Shown: one piece after another, positions 10,830 through 18,889 of the stretch | Position numbering within the stretch: position 1 is the first letter of the stretch | Layout: every line of letters starts with the position of its first letter | NCBI GenBank assembly: GCA_001464355.1 | Contig: LNEU01000016.1 | Coordinates: forward strand, 124,001 to 188,000 | Direction of reading: 5' to 3' | From: Burkholderiales bacterium Ga0077544 | GTDB taxonomy: Bacteria; Pseudomonadota; Gammaproteobacteria; Burkholderiales; Burkholderiaceae_D | Length of the DNA stretch: 64,000 nucleotides | Translations under genes and position numbers: made by a program | Notes under the pieces: generated by a model | What the model was told of the DNA's origin: nothing | The model's database searches: none | Seen by the model: only the letters and a program-made list of their open reading frames with translations

Positions 10830-12176
10830 ATGAGCACGAAAAAAACTGAGGAAGCTAGCGTGAAGAAAAACACAGGACTGGTATTTTTCCCGGCATTCGA
10901 TTACGCAATCTCGCCTACGCATCCGGAGCGTGAAGAACGCCTGTTGTACACGCAAGATCAAGTGTTCGAAGAAGGCCTGCTGGACTTCGACAACATCAAG
11001 GAATTCAAACCCGGCGTGGCTACCGCAGAAGACATTCAGCGTGTGCATTTCTGCGTGCCAGGCATAGACGAAATCGTGCATGCATCGCATCTGATTGCCG
11101 TCGGCGGCTGTATTACTGCGGCCGACAAGGTAATGACGAAAGAAGTGGATAACGCATTTGCGCTGGTACGCCCTTGCGGCCACCATTCGTTCCGTGTCGT
11201 GCATGGCAGTCGTGGCTTCTGCACGCTGAACATGGAAGCAATCATGGTCGAATACATCCGCCACAAATACGGTGTGAAGAAAATTGCGATTGTCGATACC
11301 GACTGTCACCACGGTGACGGCTCGCAGGACATTTTCTGGCACGATCCGAATACCCTGTTCATCTCCATGCATCAGGATGGTCGCACGCTATATCCGGGCT
11401 CCGGTTTCCCAGACGAGCTGGGCGGACCGAATGCTTTCGGCACCACGATTAATTTGCCTATGCCACCGGATACCTGTGAAGAAGGTTTCCTGTATGTGCT
11501 GGATGAAATAGTCATGCCTATCGTGAACGAGTTCAAACCGGACCTGATCATCAATTCGGCCGGACAGGATAATCACTATTCCGATCCGATCACAAACATG
11601 AAATTCACCGCGCATGGTTACGCGGTACTCAACCAGCGACTCGCACCGGATCTGGCTGTGCTGGAAGGTGGTTACTCGATCGAAACCGCCCTGCCTTACA
11701 TCAACACTGGGATTATTCTCGCGATGGCAGGCATGGATTTCAGCCACATCAAGGAACCGGACTATGACGCGGAAGATCAGAAGCAGCCAGCTGCGATAGG
11801 TGCCTATCTTGAAAAATTGAAGGATGCGACTTTCCATCACTGGAACAATCGCGAGATGCTGCGCGAGCAGGTCTATCCACAACAGGAATTCCACAAGCGC
11901 AATTTCAATGTCTATTACGACACTGATGGCATACATGAAACCATCAATGAAACGGTACGTTCATGCCCGGATTGCGGTGGTACCGTCGTCATCGACTCCA
12001 ACTGCAGCGATACGTACAATCACATCTTGGCGGTGCAAATTCCACGCTATGCCTGCGCGCCTTGCCGCAGCTATGGCGAAGAAATATTCAACAAAACGGA
12101 AATTGGGCGCGCAGTCGGGCAATACACGCAGGCCTTCTTGCAAGACAAGGATAACGATCGCTATCTGTCCAAGTAA
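10830..12176 (+). CDS. Histone-deacetylase-family amidohydrolase with C-terminal zinc ribbon
   Basis: A 448-residue protein. The arginase/deacetylase fold (about 15-310) keeps the family active site: the histidine pair in CGHHSF (118-119), metal ligands D158 and H160 in DTDCHHGDG, the aspartate in SAGQDNH (247) and Y282 in EGGYS. Bacterial members deacetylate small amides such as acetylpolyamines. Unusually, a tail of about 140 residues ends in two CxxC pairs (CPDC 379-382 and CAPC 409-412), which look like a zinc ribbon. The ATG at 10830 follows GAGGAAAC and is preferred to a GTG at 10803. It forms an operon with the hydantoinase-like gene. Confidence 0.85.
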   Translation: MSTKKTEEASVKKNTGLVFFPAFDYAISPTHPEREERLLYTQDQVFEEGLLDFDNIKEFKPGVATAEDIQRVHFCVPGIDEIVHASHLIAVGGCITAADKVMTKEVDNAFALVRPCGHHSFRVVHGSRGFCTLNMEAIMVEYIRHKYGVKKIAIVDTDCHHGDGSQDIFWHDPNTLFISMHQDGRTLYPGSGFPDELGGPNAFGTTINLPMPPDTCEEGFLYVLDEIVMPIVNEFKPDLIINSAGQDNHYSDPITNMKFTAHGYAVLNQRLAPDLAVLEGGYSIETALPYINTGIILAMAGMDFSHIKEPDYDAEDQKQPAAIGAYLEKLKDATFHHWNNREMLREQVYPQQEFHKRNFNVYYDTDGIHETINETVRSCPDCGGTVVIDSNCSDTYNHILAVQIPRYACAPCRSYGEEIFNKTEIGRAVGQYTQAFLQDKDNDRYLSK

Positions 12177-12210
12177 CAGCTTAAGTAAAAGCTTCTAAAT
12201 ATGTCGGCAG

Positions 12211-12237
12211 AGTGCCGGCTCACACTGAGCCGGCACT
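12211..12237. terminator. Hairpin after the deacetylase gene
   Basis: AGTGCCGGCTC and GAGCCGGCACT form a perfect 11-base stem with loop ACACT, 34 bases past the stop. No T-run follows, so it may stabilise mRNA ends rather than terminate alone. Confidence 0.6.
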
Positions 12238-12289
12238 GCTTGACTTAAAGTTCATACACGGCCCTAGAGGTGCGCAGAAGTTCGCGTCC

Positions 12290-12604
12290 TCACGCATTCC
12301 CCAGCGCATGTAGTGCATCCCTGCCGTAAGGTGATAACAGCCAACCTACACAAGCACAGTGCAGCAACACTGTTATCCAATAAATCCGCAGAAAGGAAAC
12401 CTTGCTGGTTTTATGCCGCAAGAATTTTTGCGCCAACCATCCTCCAGGCCAACCGCCGAGGAAATTCAGCAAATGCAGGTTGTTTTCACTAATCCGCCAT
12501 TCACCCTTGCGTGCTGCCGATTTATCGATCGCATAAGCGGCAAAGCTCAGCAAACTTAGCGCGAGGTAGCTGCCCAGTACCGGCAATAAAATTTTCGTGT
12601 CCAT
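12290..12604 (-). CDS. DUF1294 family small membrane protein
   Basis: A 104-residue protein with three hydrophobic segments (about 5-22, 45-60 and 70-92). The family signature AYAIDKSAARKGEWRISE is followed by LNFLGGWPGGWLAQKFLRHKT. In other bacteria this domain is often fused to a cold-shock domain; here it stands alone. Function unknown. ATG 12604 has GGAG before it. It lies 31 bases after murB in the same direction and is probably co-transcribed. Confidence 0.8.
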   Translation of the reverse strand: MDTKILLPVLGSYLALSLLSFAAYAIDKSAARKGEWRISENNLHLLNFLGGWPGGWLAQKFLRHKTSKVSFLRIYWITVLLHCACVGWLLSPYGRDALHALGNA

Positions 12605-12635
12605 GACTCCGTGATTAGAACTTGGTACTGAGCAA

Positions 12636-13664
12636 TCAAAGAAAAATCGGTTCGGGTTCCAGCAACACGTCAAAGCGCTGTGCCACATCAGCCTGAATAG
12701 CCGCAGCAAGCTGCGCAATGTCTGCACCACTTGCACCACCGCGATTCACCAACACAAGTGCCTGATTTTCATAGACGCCTGCCGCGCCTGCGGTTTTACC
12801 CTTCCAGCCGCATTGGTCGATGAGCCAACCCGCAGCCAGTTTGACGCTGCCATCCGGCTGCATGTAGTTCACCAGTTGCGGATAAGTCGCGAGTAGACCG
12901 TCGCGTTGCGATGTTGTCACGACCGGGTTTTTGAAAAAACTGCCGGCATTGCCTATCACCGCTGGATCAGGCAATTTGCGCGTGCGGATCGCAATCACTG
13001 CGGCGCTGATATCTTGCGCAGTCGGCTCGGTAATTTTGCGCGCTGCGAGTTCTTGCGTCACATCAGCGTAACGGATCACTGCCTGCCATTTTTTGGGCAA
13101 TGCAAACGTCACATCCAGCACCACTGCTCTATCGCGCAAGCGATGCTTGAACACACTATCGCGATAGCCAAACATGCAGGCTGCTTTATCCAGCGTGCTT
13201 TGCTCGCCGGTTTCAAAATCAAACAAGGTCAGCGAATAAAAACAGTCTTTGATCTCTATACCGTAAGCACCAATATTCTGTATCGGTGCCGCACCCACGC
13301 TACCTGGAATCAGCGACAGGTTTTCCAGCCCGGCGAGATTGTGCGCCAAGGTCCACTGCACGAATTGATGCCAGTTTTCGCCGGCTGCAGCACGCACATA
13401 GGTGGCATCTTCATCTTCACCGACGATTTCGATTCCCTTGATTTCCATATGCAAAACCAAGCCAGGGAAATCCTTGGTTAATAGAATATTACTGCCGCCA
13501 CCCAGCACCAGGCGTGGCATGTCCGCAAGTGTGGCATCGTTTTTTATCTCAGCGAGCATATCGACCGAGGCGATAGGCAAATAGGCCTGTGCACTTGCTT
13601 CCACTCCGAAGGTGTTATGGTTGCGCAGGGAAAAATCGTACTGAATCGGGAGAGAATGAGCCAT
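12636..13664 (-). CDS. murB: UDP-N-acetylenolpyruvoylglucosamine reductase
   Basis: FAD-dependent reduction of UDP-GlcNAc-enolpyruvate to UDP-MurNAc in peptidoglycan precursor synthesis. The 342-residue type I MurB begins with the typical [12 protein letters not shown]. It has the FAD-binding [13 protein letters not shown] near 54, [14 protein letters not shown] near 124, the catalytic serine region NAGSFFKNP near 240 and the terminal EPEPIF. It lies alone among unrelated genes, outside the usual dcw cluster. Confidence 0.96.
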   Translation of the reverse strand: MAHSLPIQYDFSLRNHNTFGVEASAQAYLPIASVDMLAEIKNDATLADMPRLVLGGGSNILLTKDFPGLVLHMEIKGIEIVGEDEDATYVRAAAGENWHQFVQWTLAHNLAGLENLSLIPGSVGAAPIQNIGAYGIEIKDCFYSLTLFDFETGEQSTLDKAACMFGYRDSVFKHRLRDRAVVLDVTFALPKKWQAVIRYADVTQELAARKITEPTAQDISAAVIAIRTRKLPDPAVIGNAGSFFKNPVVTTSQRDGLLATYPQLVNYMQPDGSVKLAAGWLIDQCGWKGKTAGAAGVYENQALVLVNRGGASGADIAQLAAAIQADVAQRFDVLLEPEPIFL

Positions 13665-13813
13665 AGTGGGCGATTATATCCCCGCTCTACACGCCTGCAG
13701 GCCTAGCCGCTCGGTTTTTTGTCCGTTAGAATGGCGGACGAATCGTATGCACAATGAACCATCTGGCATGTCGCTGGCATCTGCCGCGCACCAGGCAATA
13801 AAAGGAAATCACC

Positions 13814-14299
13814 ATGCCGTCTTTTGATACCGTCTCTGAAGCCAATATGGTCGAAGTCAAGAATGCTGTCGATCAGGCAGGAAAAGAAATCACAACGCGT
13901 TTTGACTTCAAGGGCAGCGATGCCCGCGTCGAGCAAAAAGAGCGTGACCTGACTGCGTATGCAGATTCGGAATTTCAGCTGAATCAAGTGTTGGATGTAT
14001 TGACCAACAAACTGGTCAAACGCAATGTCGATGTCCGCTTCCTCGATCGCGGCAAGATTGAAAAAATCGGCGGTGATAAGGTCAAGCAAGTCGTCAAGAT
14101 CAAGAACGGTATCGAAACCGAAGCTGCCAAGAAAATCGTGCGCATCCTCAAAGACAGCAAGCTGAAAGTACAAGCGAGCATTCAAGGCGATGCAGTTCGT
14201 GTTACCGGTGCAAAACGTGACGACTTGCAGGATGCAATGGCATTGTTGCGCAAGGAAGTTGCCGATCTGCCGCTGGAGTTCAATAACTTCCGCGACTAA
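13814..14299 (+). CDS. yajQ: YajQ-family nucleotide-binding protein
   Basis: A 161-residue protein of the YajQ/UPF0234 family, with two ferredoxin-like domains. The Xanthomonas member binds c-di-GMP and modulates a transcription factor; family members also bind nucleic acids. It shows the signature start [21 protein letters not shown] and the region [22 protein letters not shown] precedes the start. Specific partners in this organism are not evident. Confidence 0.92.
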   Translation: MPSFDTVSEANMVEVKNAVDQAGKEITTRFDFKGSDARVEQKERDLTAYADSEFQLNQVLDVLTNKLVKRNVDVRFLDRGKIEKIGGDKVKQVVKIKNGIETEAAKKIVRILKDSKLKVQASIQGDAVRVTGAKRDDLQDAMALLRKEVADLPLEFNNFRD

Positions 14300-14414
14300 G
14301 GCAAATCAAGGTGCATGCTAAACCGTGCATATTGCAAGCCCATAACAAAGCAGTGTCGGCCGCATGCTGCACGCAATACCGGATAGAAAACCGTTTCCCT
14401 TGGGAGGGACAGCA

Positions 14415-15047
14415 GTGAATAGTCGAGTGCTTGCCTTTGGTTTGTGTTTGATCGCATTGCAAAGTCACGCCGCCGATATTAGCGTGGTCGGTATCTTTCC
14501 TGGCAAAGCGGTATTGGTCGTTGACGGGCGCTCTCCCAAGACTTATTCGGTTGGCAATACCATCACCGATGGCATCAAACTGCTTGCCGTCGGCCAGAAC
14601 AATGCGACTTTCGATACAAACGGGAAAAAACAAACCATCGATATAGGCGAACATGTCAATCGCATCGCGCCTTCGACCGGGTCGACCGTAACTTTGCAAG
14701 CCGATGCCCGAGGCCACTTCATCGTGCAAGGACAAATCAATGGCGGCGTGGCACGCATGCTGGTCGATACCGGCGCAACGTTGGTTGCAATCCCGGCAGC
14801 AGATGCAATTCGTATGGGTATCGATTACAAAAAAGGACAACCCGGCTACGTGAATACAGCAAACGGCGTGGCACCCGTTTACCAGGTCAGACTTAATTCC
14901 GTGAAAGTTGGAGACATCGTATTGAATCAAGTTGACGGTTTGGTTCAGGAAAATGGTCTGCCGTATATCCTCCTCGGTATGTCTTTCTTGAATCGTACTG
15001 AAATGCGGCGTGACGGTGATCAGATGGTTTTGACCAAACGTTATTAA
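14415..15047 (+). CDS. Secreted retropepsin-like aspartic protease (clan AA, TIGR02281 type)
   Basis: A 210-residue protein with a signal peptide (cleavage near QSHA-ADIS). A C-terminal retropepsin-like domain of about 110 residues has the catalytic DTGAT at 118-122 and the hydrophobic LLGMSFL near 196. Such proteins are single-domain aspartic proteases that must dimerise. The chosen start is the GTG at 14415, directly after GGGAGGGACAGCA; the longer ATG form would lack a signal peptide. Substrates are unknown. Confidence 0.8.
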   Translation: MNSRVLAFGLCLIALQSHAADISVVGIFPGKAVLVVDGRSPKTYSVGNTITDGIKLLAVGQNNATFDTNGKKQTIDIGEHVNRIAPSTGSTVTLQADARGHFIVQGQINGGVARMLVDTGATLVAIPAADAIRMGIDYKKGQPGYVNTANGVAPVYQVRLNSVKVGDIVLNQVDGLVQENGLPYILLGMSFLNRTEMRRDGDQMVLTKRY

Positions 15048-15066
15048 GATTAAATGATCATAAAAA

Positions 15067-15090
15067 ACGGGCACTGAATTCAGTGCCCGT
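15067..15090. terminator. Bidirectional intrinsic terminator
   Basis: ACGGGCACTG, loop AATT, CAGTGCCCGT, with A-runs before and T-runs after. It sits between the aspartic protease gene and convergent aroG and can serve both. Confidence 0.92.
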
Positions 15091-15136
15091 TTTTATTTTT
15101 GCCGCAATATCTGCGATCTACTTCGAATGCTATCGC

Positions 15137-16201
15137 TTATGCGTCTGGATCTTTCAGGCGACGTTGTTTGACTGCTTCAGCCAAACCTTCCAGCACGCCC
15201 AAACTATCTTCCCAGCTGATGCAACCGTCAGTCACTGACTGACCATAGACGAGTTCCTTGCCTGGCACCAGATCCTGACGACCGGCAACCAGATGCGACT
15301 CGATCATTACACCGACGATACGCGTATCGCCACCAGCAACTTGCTGTGCGATATCGGCGCAGACCGGGATTTGATTTTCCGGTTTCTTCGAGCTGTTCGC
15401 ATGCGAAGTATCTATCATCAAACGCGATGCAAGACCATTGGCTGCGATGTCCTTGCACGCTTGCTCAACACTGGCTGCATCATAGTTAGGCGTTTTACCG
15501 CCGCGCAGAATGATGTGGCAATCTTCATTGCCGCTGGTAGACACAATCGCCGAATGACCGCCCTTGGTAACTGAAAGGAAATGATGCGGCTGCGATGCCG
15601 CCTTGATCGCATCGACTGCGATTTTCACATTACCATCAGTACCATTCTTGAAACCGACCGGGCATGACAAGCCTGAAGCCAGTTCTCGATGGACTTGCGA
15701 TTCGGTGGTGCGTGCACCGATCGCGCCCCAGCTGATCAGATCCGCAATGTATTGCGGGCTGATGACGTCAAGGAATTCAGTACCCGCCGGCAAACCAAGA
15801 TTATTGATGTTCAACAGCAGTTCGCGTGCAATCCGCAAACCTTCGTTAATGCGGAAACTGTTGTCCATATATGGATCGTTGATCAAGCCTTTCCAGCCGA
15901 CCGTGGTGCGCGGTTTTTCGAAATAGACACGCATCACGATTTCCAGCTCGCCCGCAAAACGCGCGCGCTCTTTGACCAGTCGATTTGCATATTCCATCGC
16001 AGCCTTGGTGTCGTGTATCGAGCATGGCCCGATCACGACCATCAAGCGATCATCCTGCCCGTGCAAGATACGATGCAGTGCAATCCGCGCATCGGCAGCA
16101 GTAGTCTCGGCTTTTTCGGAGACACCGAGCTCGCGTATCAAATGCGACGGTGGGGTCAGTTCTTTCATTTCTCGAATTCGTAAATCATCTGTGCGTGGCA
16201 T
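15137..16201 (-). CDS. aroG: 3-deoxy-7-phosphoheptulonate synthase (class I DAHP synthase)
   Basis: Catalyses the first step of aromatic amino acid biosynthesis from phosphoenolpyruvate and erythrose-4-phosphate. The 354-residue class I-alpha enzyme, like E. coli AroG/F/H, has the metal/PEP motifs VVIGPCSIHD near 54, VYFEKPRTTVGWKGLINDP near 92, GARTTESQVHRE near 160 and DTSHANSSKK near 265. GGGGAAA precedes the ATG. An intrinsic terminator and a Phe/Tyr-rich leader peptide lie directly upstream (16238-16370), so expression is probably controlled by attenuation. Which aromatic amino acid inhibits the enzyme cannot be told from sequence alone. Confidence 0.95.
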   Translation of the reverse strand: MPRTDDLRIREMKELTPPSHLIRELGVSEKAETTAADARIALHRILHGQDDRLMVVIGPCSIHDTKAAMEYANRLVKERARFAGELEIVMRVYFEKPRTTVGWKGLINDPYMDNSFRINEGLRIARELLLNINNLGLPAGTEFLDVISPQYIADLISWGAIGARTTESQVHRELASGLSCPVGFKNGTDGNVKIAVDAIKAASQPHHFLSVTKGGHSAIVSTSGNEDCHIILRGGKTPNYDAASVEQACKDIAANGLASRLMIDTSHANSSKKPENQIPVCADIAQQVAGGDTRIVGVMIESHLVAGRQDLVPGKELVYGQSVTDGCISWEDSLGVLEGLAEAVKQRRLKDPDA

Positions 16202-16237
16202 GTTTTTCCCCAGTCAAAATCTGTTCTGCAAAAAATA

Positions 16238-16263
16238 AAAAACCGCCATCGCGGGCGGTTTTT
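16238..16263 (-). terminator. Attenuator terminator upstream of aroG
   Basis: Read on the minus strand: AAAAACCGCC, loop CGCGAT, GGCGGTTTTT, then more T residues. It is 37 bases before the aroG start. Its 5' arm ACCGCC can instead pair with GGCGGT at the end of the leader-peptide frame (16312-16317), giving an antiterminator. Confidence 0.8.
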
Positions 16264-16298
16264 AAAGAATTTCGGTTTAAGCTTTTTTACCTGCGCGC

Positions 16299-16370
16299 TT
16301 ACCGCTTCTCCACCGCCATTAGGCTGGAATAGCTAAAGTAAAAATAAAATTGGAAGCGCGAAGCAGTCAT
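16299..16370 (-). CDS. Putative Phe/Tyr leader peptide of aroG
   Basis: A 23-codon frame starting MTASRF. It continues as QFYFYFSY, giving 4 Phe and 3 Tyr codons within ten residues, and ends KR-stop 36 bases before the terminator hairpin. Such a run directly before a terminator and a DAHP synthase gene is the layout of ribosome-mediated attenuation, as in pheL. No strong Shine-Dalgarno sequence precedes the ATG, and the same frame is open further upstream, so the exact start is uncertain. Confidence 0.6.
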   Translation of the reverse strand: MTASRFQFYFYFSYSSLMAVEKR

Positions 16371-16490
16371 GTCTGTAACTGAAATCTGTTTTATCTGTCG
16401 GTAATATTGCAATAATTCAGCTGAATTGGCAAGAAAAGCTTGGAATATGAGTTGGCATTCAAACAAATTTTGGAAGAATGCCAACAAATA

Positions 16491-17951
16491 TCAAGCTGTT
16501 CCGCCTACGGTCACGCCGTCGATACGCAAGGTCGGCTGGCCAACGCCGACCGGCACGCTTTGACCTTCTTTGCCGCAGACGCCAACACCGCTGTCGAGAC
16601 GCATATCGTTGCCTATCATCGAGACGCGGTTCAATACATCCGGACCGTTGCCAATCAGGGTTGCTCCCTTGACCGGATAGGTTACTTTGCCGTTTTCTAT
16701 CATGTAGGCTTCGCTCGCCGAGAAGACGAATTTTCCGTTGGTGATATCGACTTGCCCTCCACCAAAATTGACCGCGTATAAACCGTTCTTCACCGACGCC
16801 AGAATTTCTGCAGGATCCTTGTCGCCACCCAGCATGTACGTATTCGTCATGCGCGGCATAGGCAGATGCGCGAAAGATTCACGACGCGCATTACCGGTGA
16901 CCGGCATCTTCATCAAGCGCGCATTCATCGTGTCTTGAATATAACCCTTCAAGATACCGTCTTCGATCAGCGTCGTGCATTGTGTAGGATTGCCTTCATC
17001 ATCGATATTCAGCGAACCGCGACGATCGGCAATAGTGCCGTCATCGACAACCGTCACGCCTTTGGCAGCAACGCGTTCACCAATACGACCGGAGAATGCG
17101 CTGGAACCCTTGCGATTGAAATCGCCTTCTAGGCCATGACCAATCGCTTCATGCAGCAACACGCCAGGCCAGCCAGGTCCGAGCACGACTGTCATCGGGC
17201 CGGCAGGTGCCGGACGCGCTTCCAGATTGACGAGTGCAGAAGCGACTGCTTCGCTCGCATATTTCTCCAGCAATTCATCGCTGAAATAGCCGTAGCTGTA
17301 GCGACCGCCACCGCCGCTGGAACCCATTTCGCGTCTACCATTCTGCTCAGCGATTACTGTGATCGAGACGCGCACCAATGGACGAATATCCGCTGCCAGC
17401 ACGCCATCGCTGCGCACGACCAGCACCACATCGTATTCACCGGCGAGACCGGCCATCACTTGCACCACACGTGGGTCTTTTGCACGTGCGATGCGTTCGA
17501 TTTTTTCCAGCAGTTTTACTTTTTCAGTTGCATCCAGCGAGGTCAGCGGATCGTTGGGTAAATACAAATCGCGACCGCCTACTTGTTGTATCGCTGAAGC
17601 GACCTTGATCTTGCCTGCGCCCTGGCGCGCAATCGTGCGCGTGGCAATCGCTGCTTCATTCAATGCGCGCTCGGAGATTTCATCCGAATACGAGAATGCT
17701 GTCTTGTCGCCGGATACGGCACGCACACCGACGCCTTGGTCAATCGAAAAGCTGCCGGTTTTGACGATGCCCTCTTCCAGACTCCAGCCTTCACTTTTCG
17801 TAAACTGGAAATACAAATCTGCGTAATCGACGCGATGCGTGAACATCGTTCCCAGGGTCTTGATCAGGATGGATTCATCCAGACCGAAAGGCGTCAGTAA
17901 TACATCACGCGCAACGGCCAGGGTTTTCAGATTTGGTTCAAATGGAGTCAT
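16491..17951 (-). CDS. tldD: Metalloprotease TldD
   Basis: A 486-residue subunit of the TldD/TldE zinc protease, which degrades unfolded peptides and matures some ribosomally made peptides. The zinc motif HEAIGH (HExxxH) is at 267-272, followed by [16 protein letters not shown]. No tldE (pmbA) is in the window. Two other minus-strand genes lie upstream in the same direction: the nitrilase-family gene and yhdP, in the order yhdP, nitrilase, tldD. A yhdP-tldD neighbourhood is common in proteobacteria. Confidence 0.94.
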   Translation of the reverse strand: MTPFEPNLKTLAVARDVLLTPFGLDESILIKTLGTMFTHRVDYADLYFQFTKSEGWSLEEGIVKTGSFSIDQGVGVRAVSGDKTAFSYSDEISERALNEAAIATRTIARQGAGKIKVASAIQQVGGRDLYLPNDPLTSLDATEKVKLLEKIERIARAKDPRVVQVMAGLAGEYDVVLVVRSDGVLAADIRPLVRVSITVIAEQNGRREMGSSGGGGRYSYGYFSDELLEKYASEAVASALVNLEARPAPAGPMTVVLGPGWPGVLLHEAIGHGLEGDFNRKGSSAFSGRIGERVAAKGVTVVDDGTIADRRGSLNIDDEGNPTQCTTLIEDGILKGYIQDTMNARLMKMPVTGNARRESFAHLPMPRMTNTYMLGGDKDPAEILASVKNGLYAVNFGGGQVDITNGKFVFSASEAYMIENGKVTYPVKGATLIGNGPDVLNRVSMIGNDMRLDSGVGVCGKEGQSVPVGVGQPTLRIDGVTVGGTA

Positions 17952-18076
17952 TGTTTATTTGCCATTTGCGCGTTGATGCGCAAACAAAATTGATTCGGAA
18001 GTTAATATATATAGCGAATTGTAGAGCATCTAGCCGCAAGCCCCCCGGAAACACTGCAAGGTACTTACCACTAAGA

Positions 18077-18886
18077 CTACAGTTTGCGGTGTTTCAAGGC
18101 AGGGAGATTTTCCCGAATTCCAGATAGATAATTGGGTTCTATATCACCAATTACAAGGCCTTCGCCCTCTGCCAGTACGGTTTTGACTTCACCCCACGGG
18201 TCGATCAGCATGCTGTGTCCCCATGTCGTGCGGCCGTTTTGATGACGGCCGCCTTGCGCTGCTGCCAGCACATAACATTGGTTTTCAATCGCACGCGCGC
18301 GCAACAGAACTTCCCAATGCGCCCTGCCGGTTGTATAAGTAAATGCAGCCGGAACCACGATCAATGTGCAGTCGCCCATCGCGCGATACAGCTCGGGAAA
18401 ACGCAAGTCGTAGCAAACCGATAAACCTACTTTGCCGAACGGCGCGTCGAAGGTTGTGACTTCCGTGCCTTCGACAATAGTGCGCGCCTCGTCATACGAT
18501 TCGGCACCCTTGGTAAAGCTGAATAGATGAATCTTGTCGTAACGCTTGACCCGCTCACCCGCCGGGTTATAAACCATCATCGTGTTCAATACCTTGTCGA
18601 CTACGGAAGCTGCCATCGGCAAGGTGCCGCCTATCAACCACAGTTGATGTTCACGCGCGGTTTCGGCCATGAAAGTCTGAATAGGCCCGACATCGATCTG
18701 CTCCGCCAAACCGAGCTTGTCGTTTTCATGCATGCCCATCGCCGCCCAATATTCAGGCAGCAAGACCAGATTGGCACCTTGTTGCGCGGCATCTGCAATC
18801 AGGCGTTTGGCAGTAACGATATTCTCTGCGATGGAAGGCGTAGAAACCATTTGAATGGCGGCTACCCGCGCGATGGAATGCGTCAT
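18077..18886 (-). CDS. Nitrilase-superfamily carbon-nitrogen hydrolase (Nit-like)
   Basis: A 269-residue amidase with the Glu-Lys-Cys triad: E45 in LLPEYW, K118 in KIHLF and C158 in SVCYDLRFPELY. The sequence resembles Nit1/Nit2-type enzymes. These hydrolyse deaminated glutathione or omega-amides such as 2-oxoglutaramate, so a metabolite-repair role is likely. It starts only 3 bases after yhdP ends, so translation is coupled to it, and tldD follows. Confidence 0.85.
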   Translation of the reverse strand: MTHSIARVAAIQMVSTPSIAENIVTAKRLIADAAQQGANLVLLPEYWAAMGMHENDKLGLAEQIDVGPIQTFMAETAREHQLWLIGGTLPMAASVVDKVLNTMMVYNPAGERVKRYDKIHLFSFTKGAESYDEARTIVEGTEVTTFDAPFGKVGLSVCYDLRFPELYRAMGDCTLIVVPAAFTYTTGRAHWEVLLRARAIENQCYVLAAAQGGRHQNGRTTWGHSMLIDPWGEVKTVLAEGEGLVIGDIEPNYLSGIRENLPALKHRKL

Positions 18887-18889
18887 GAT

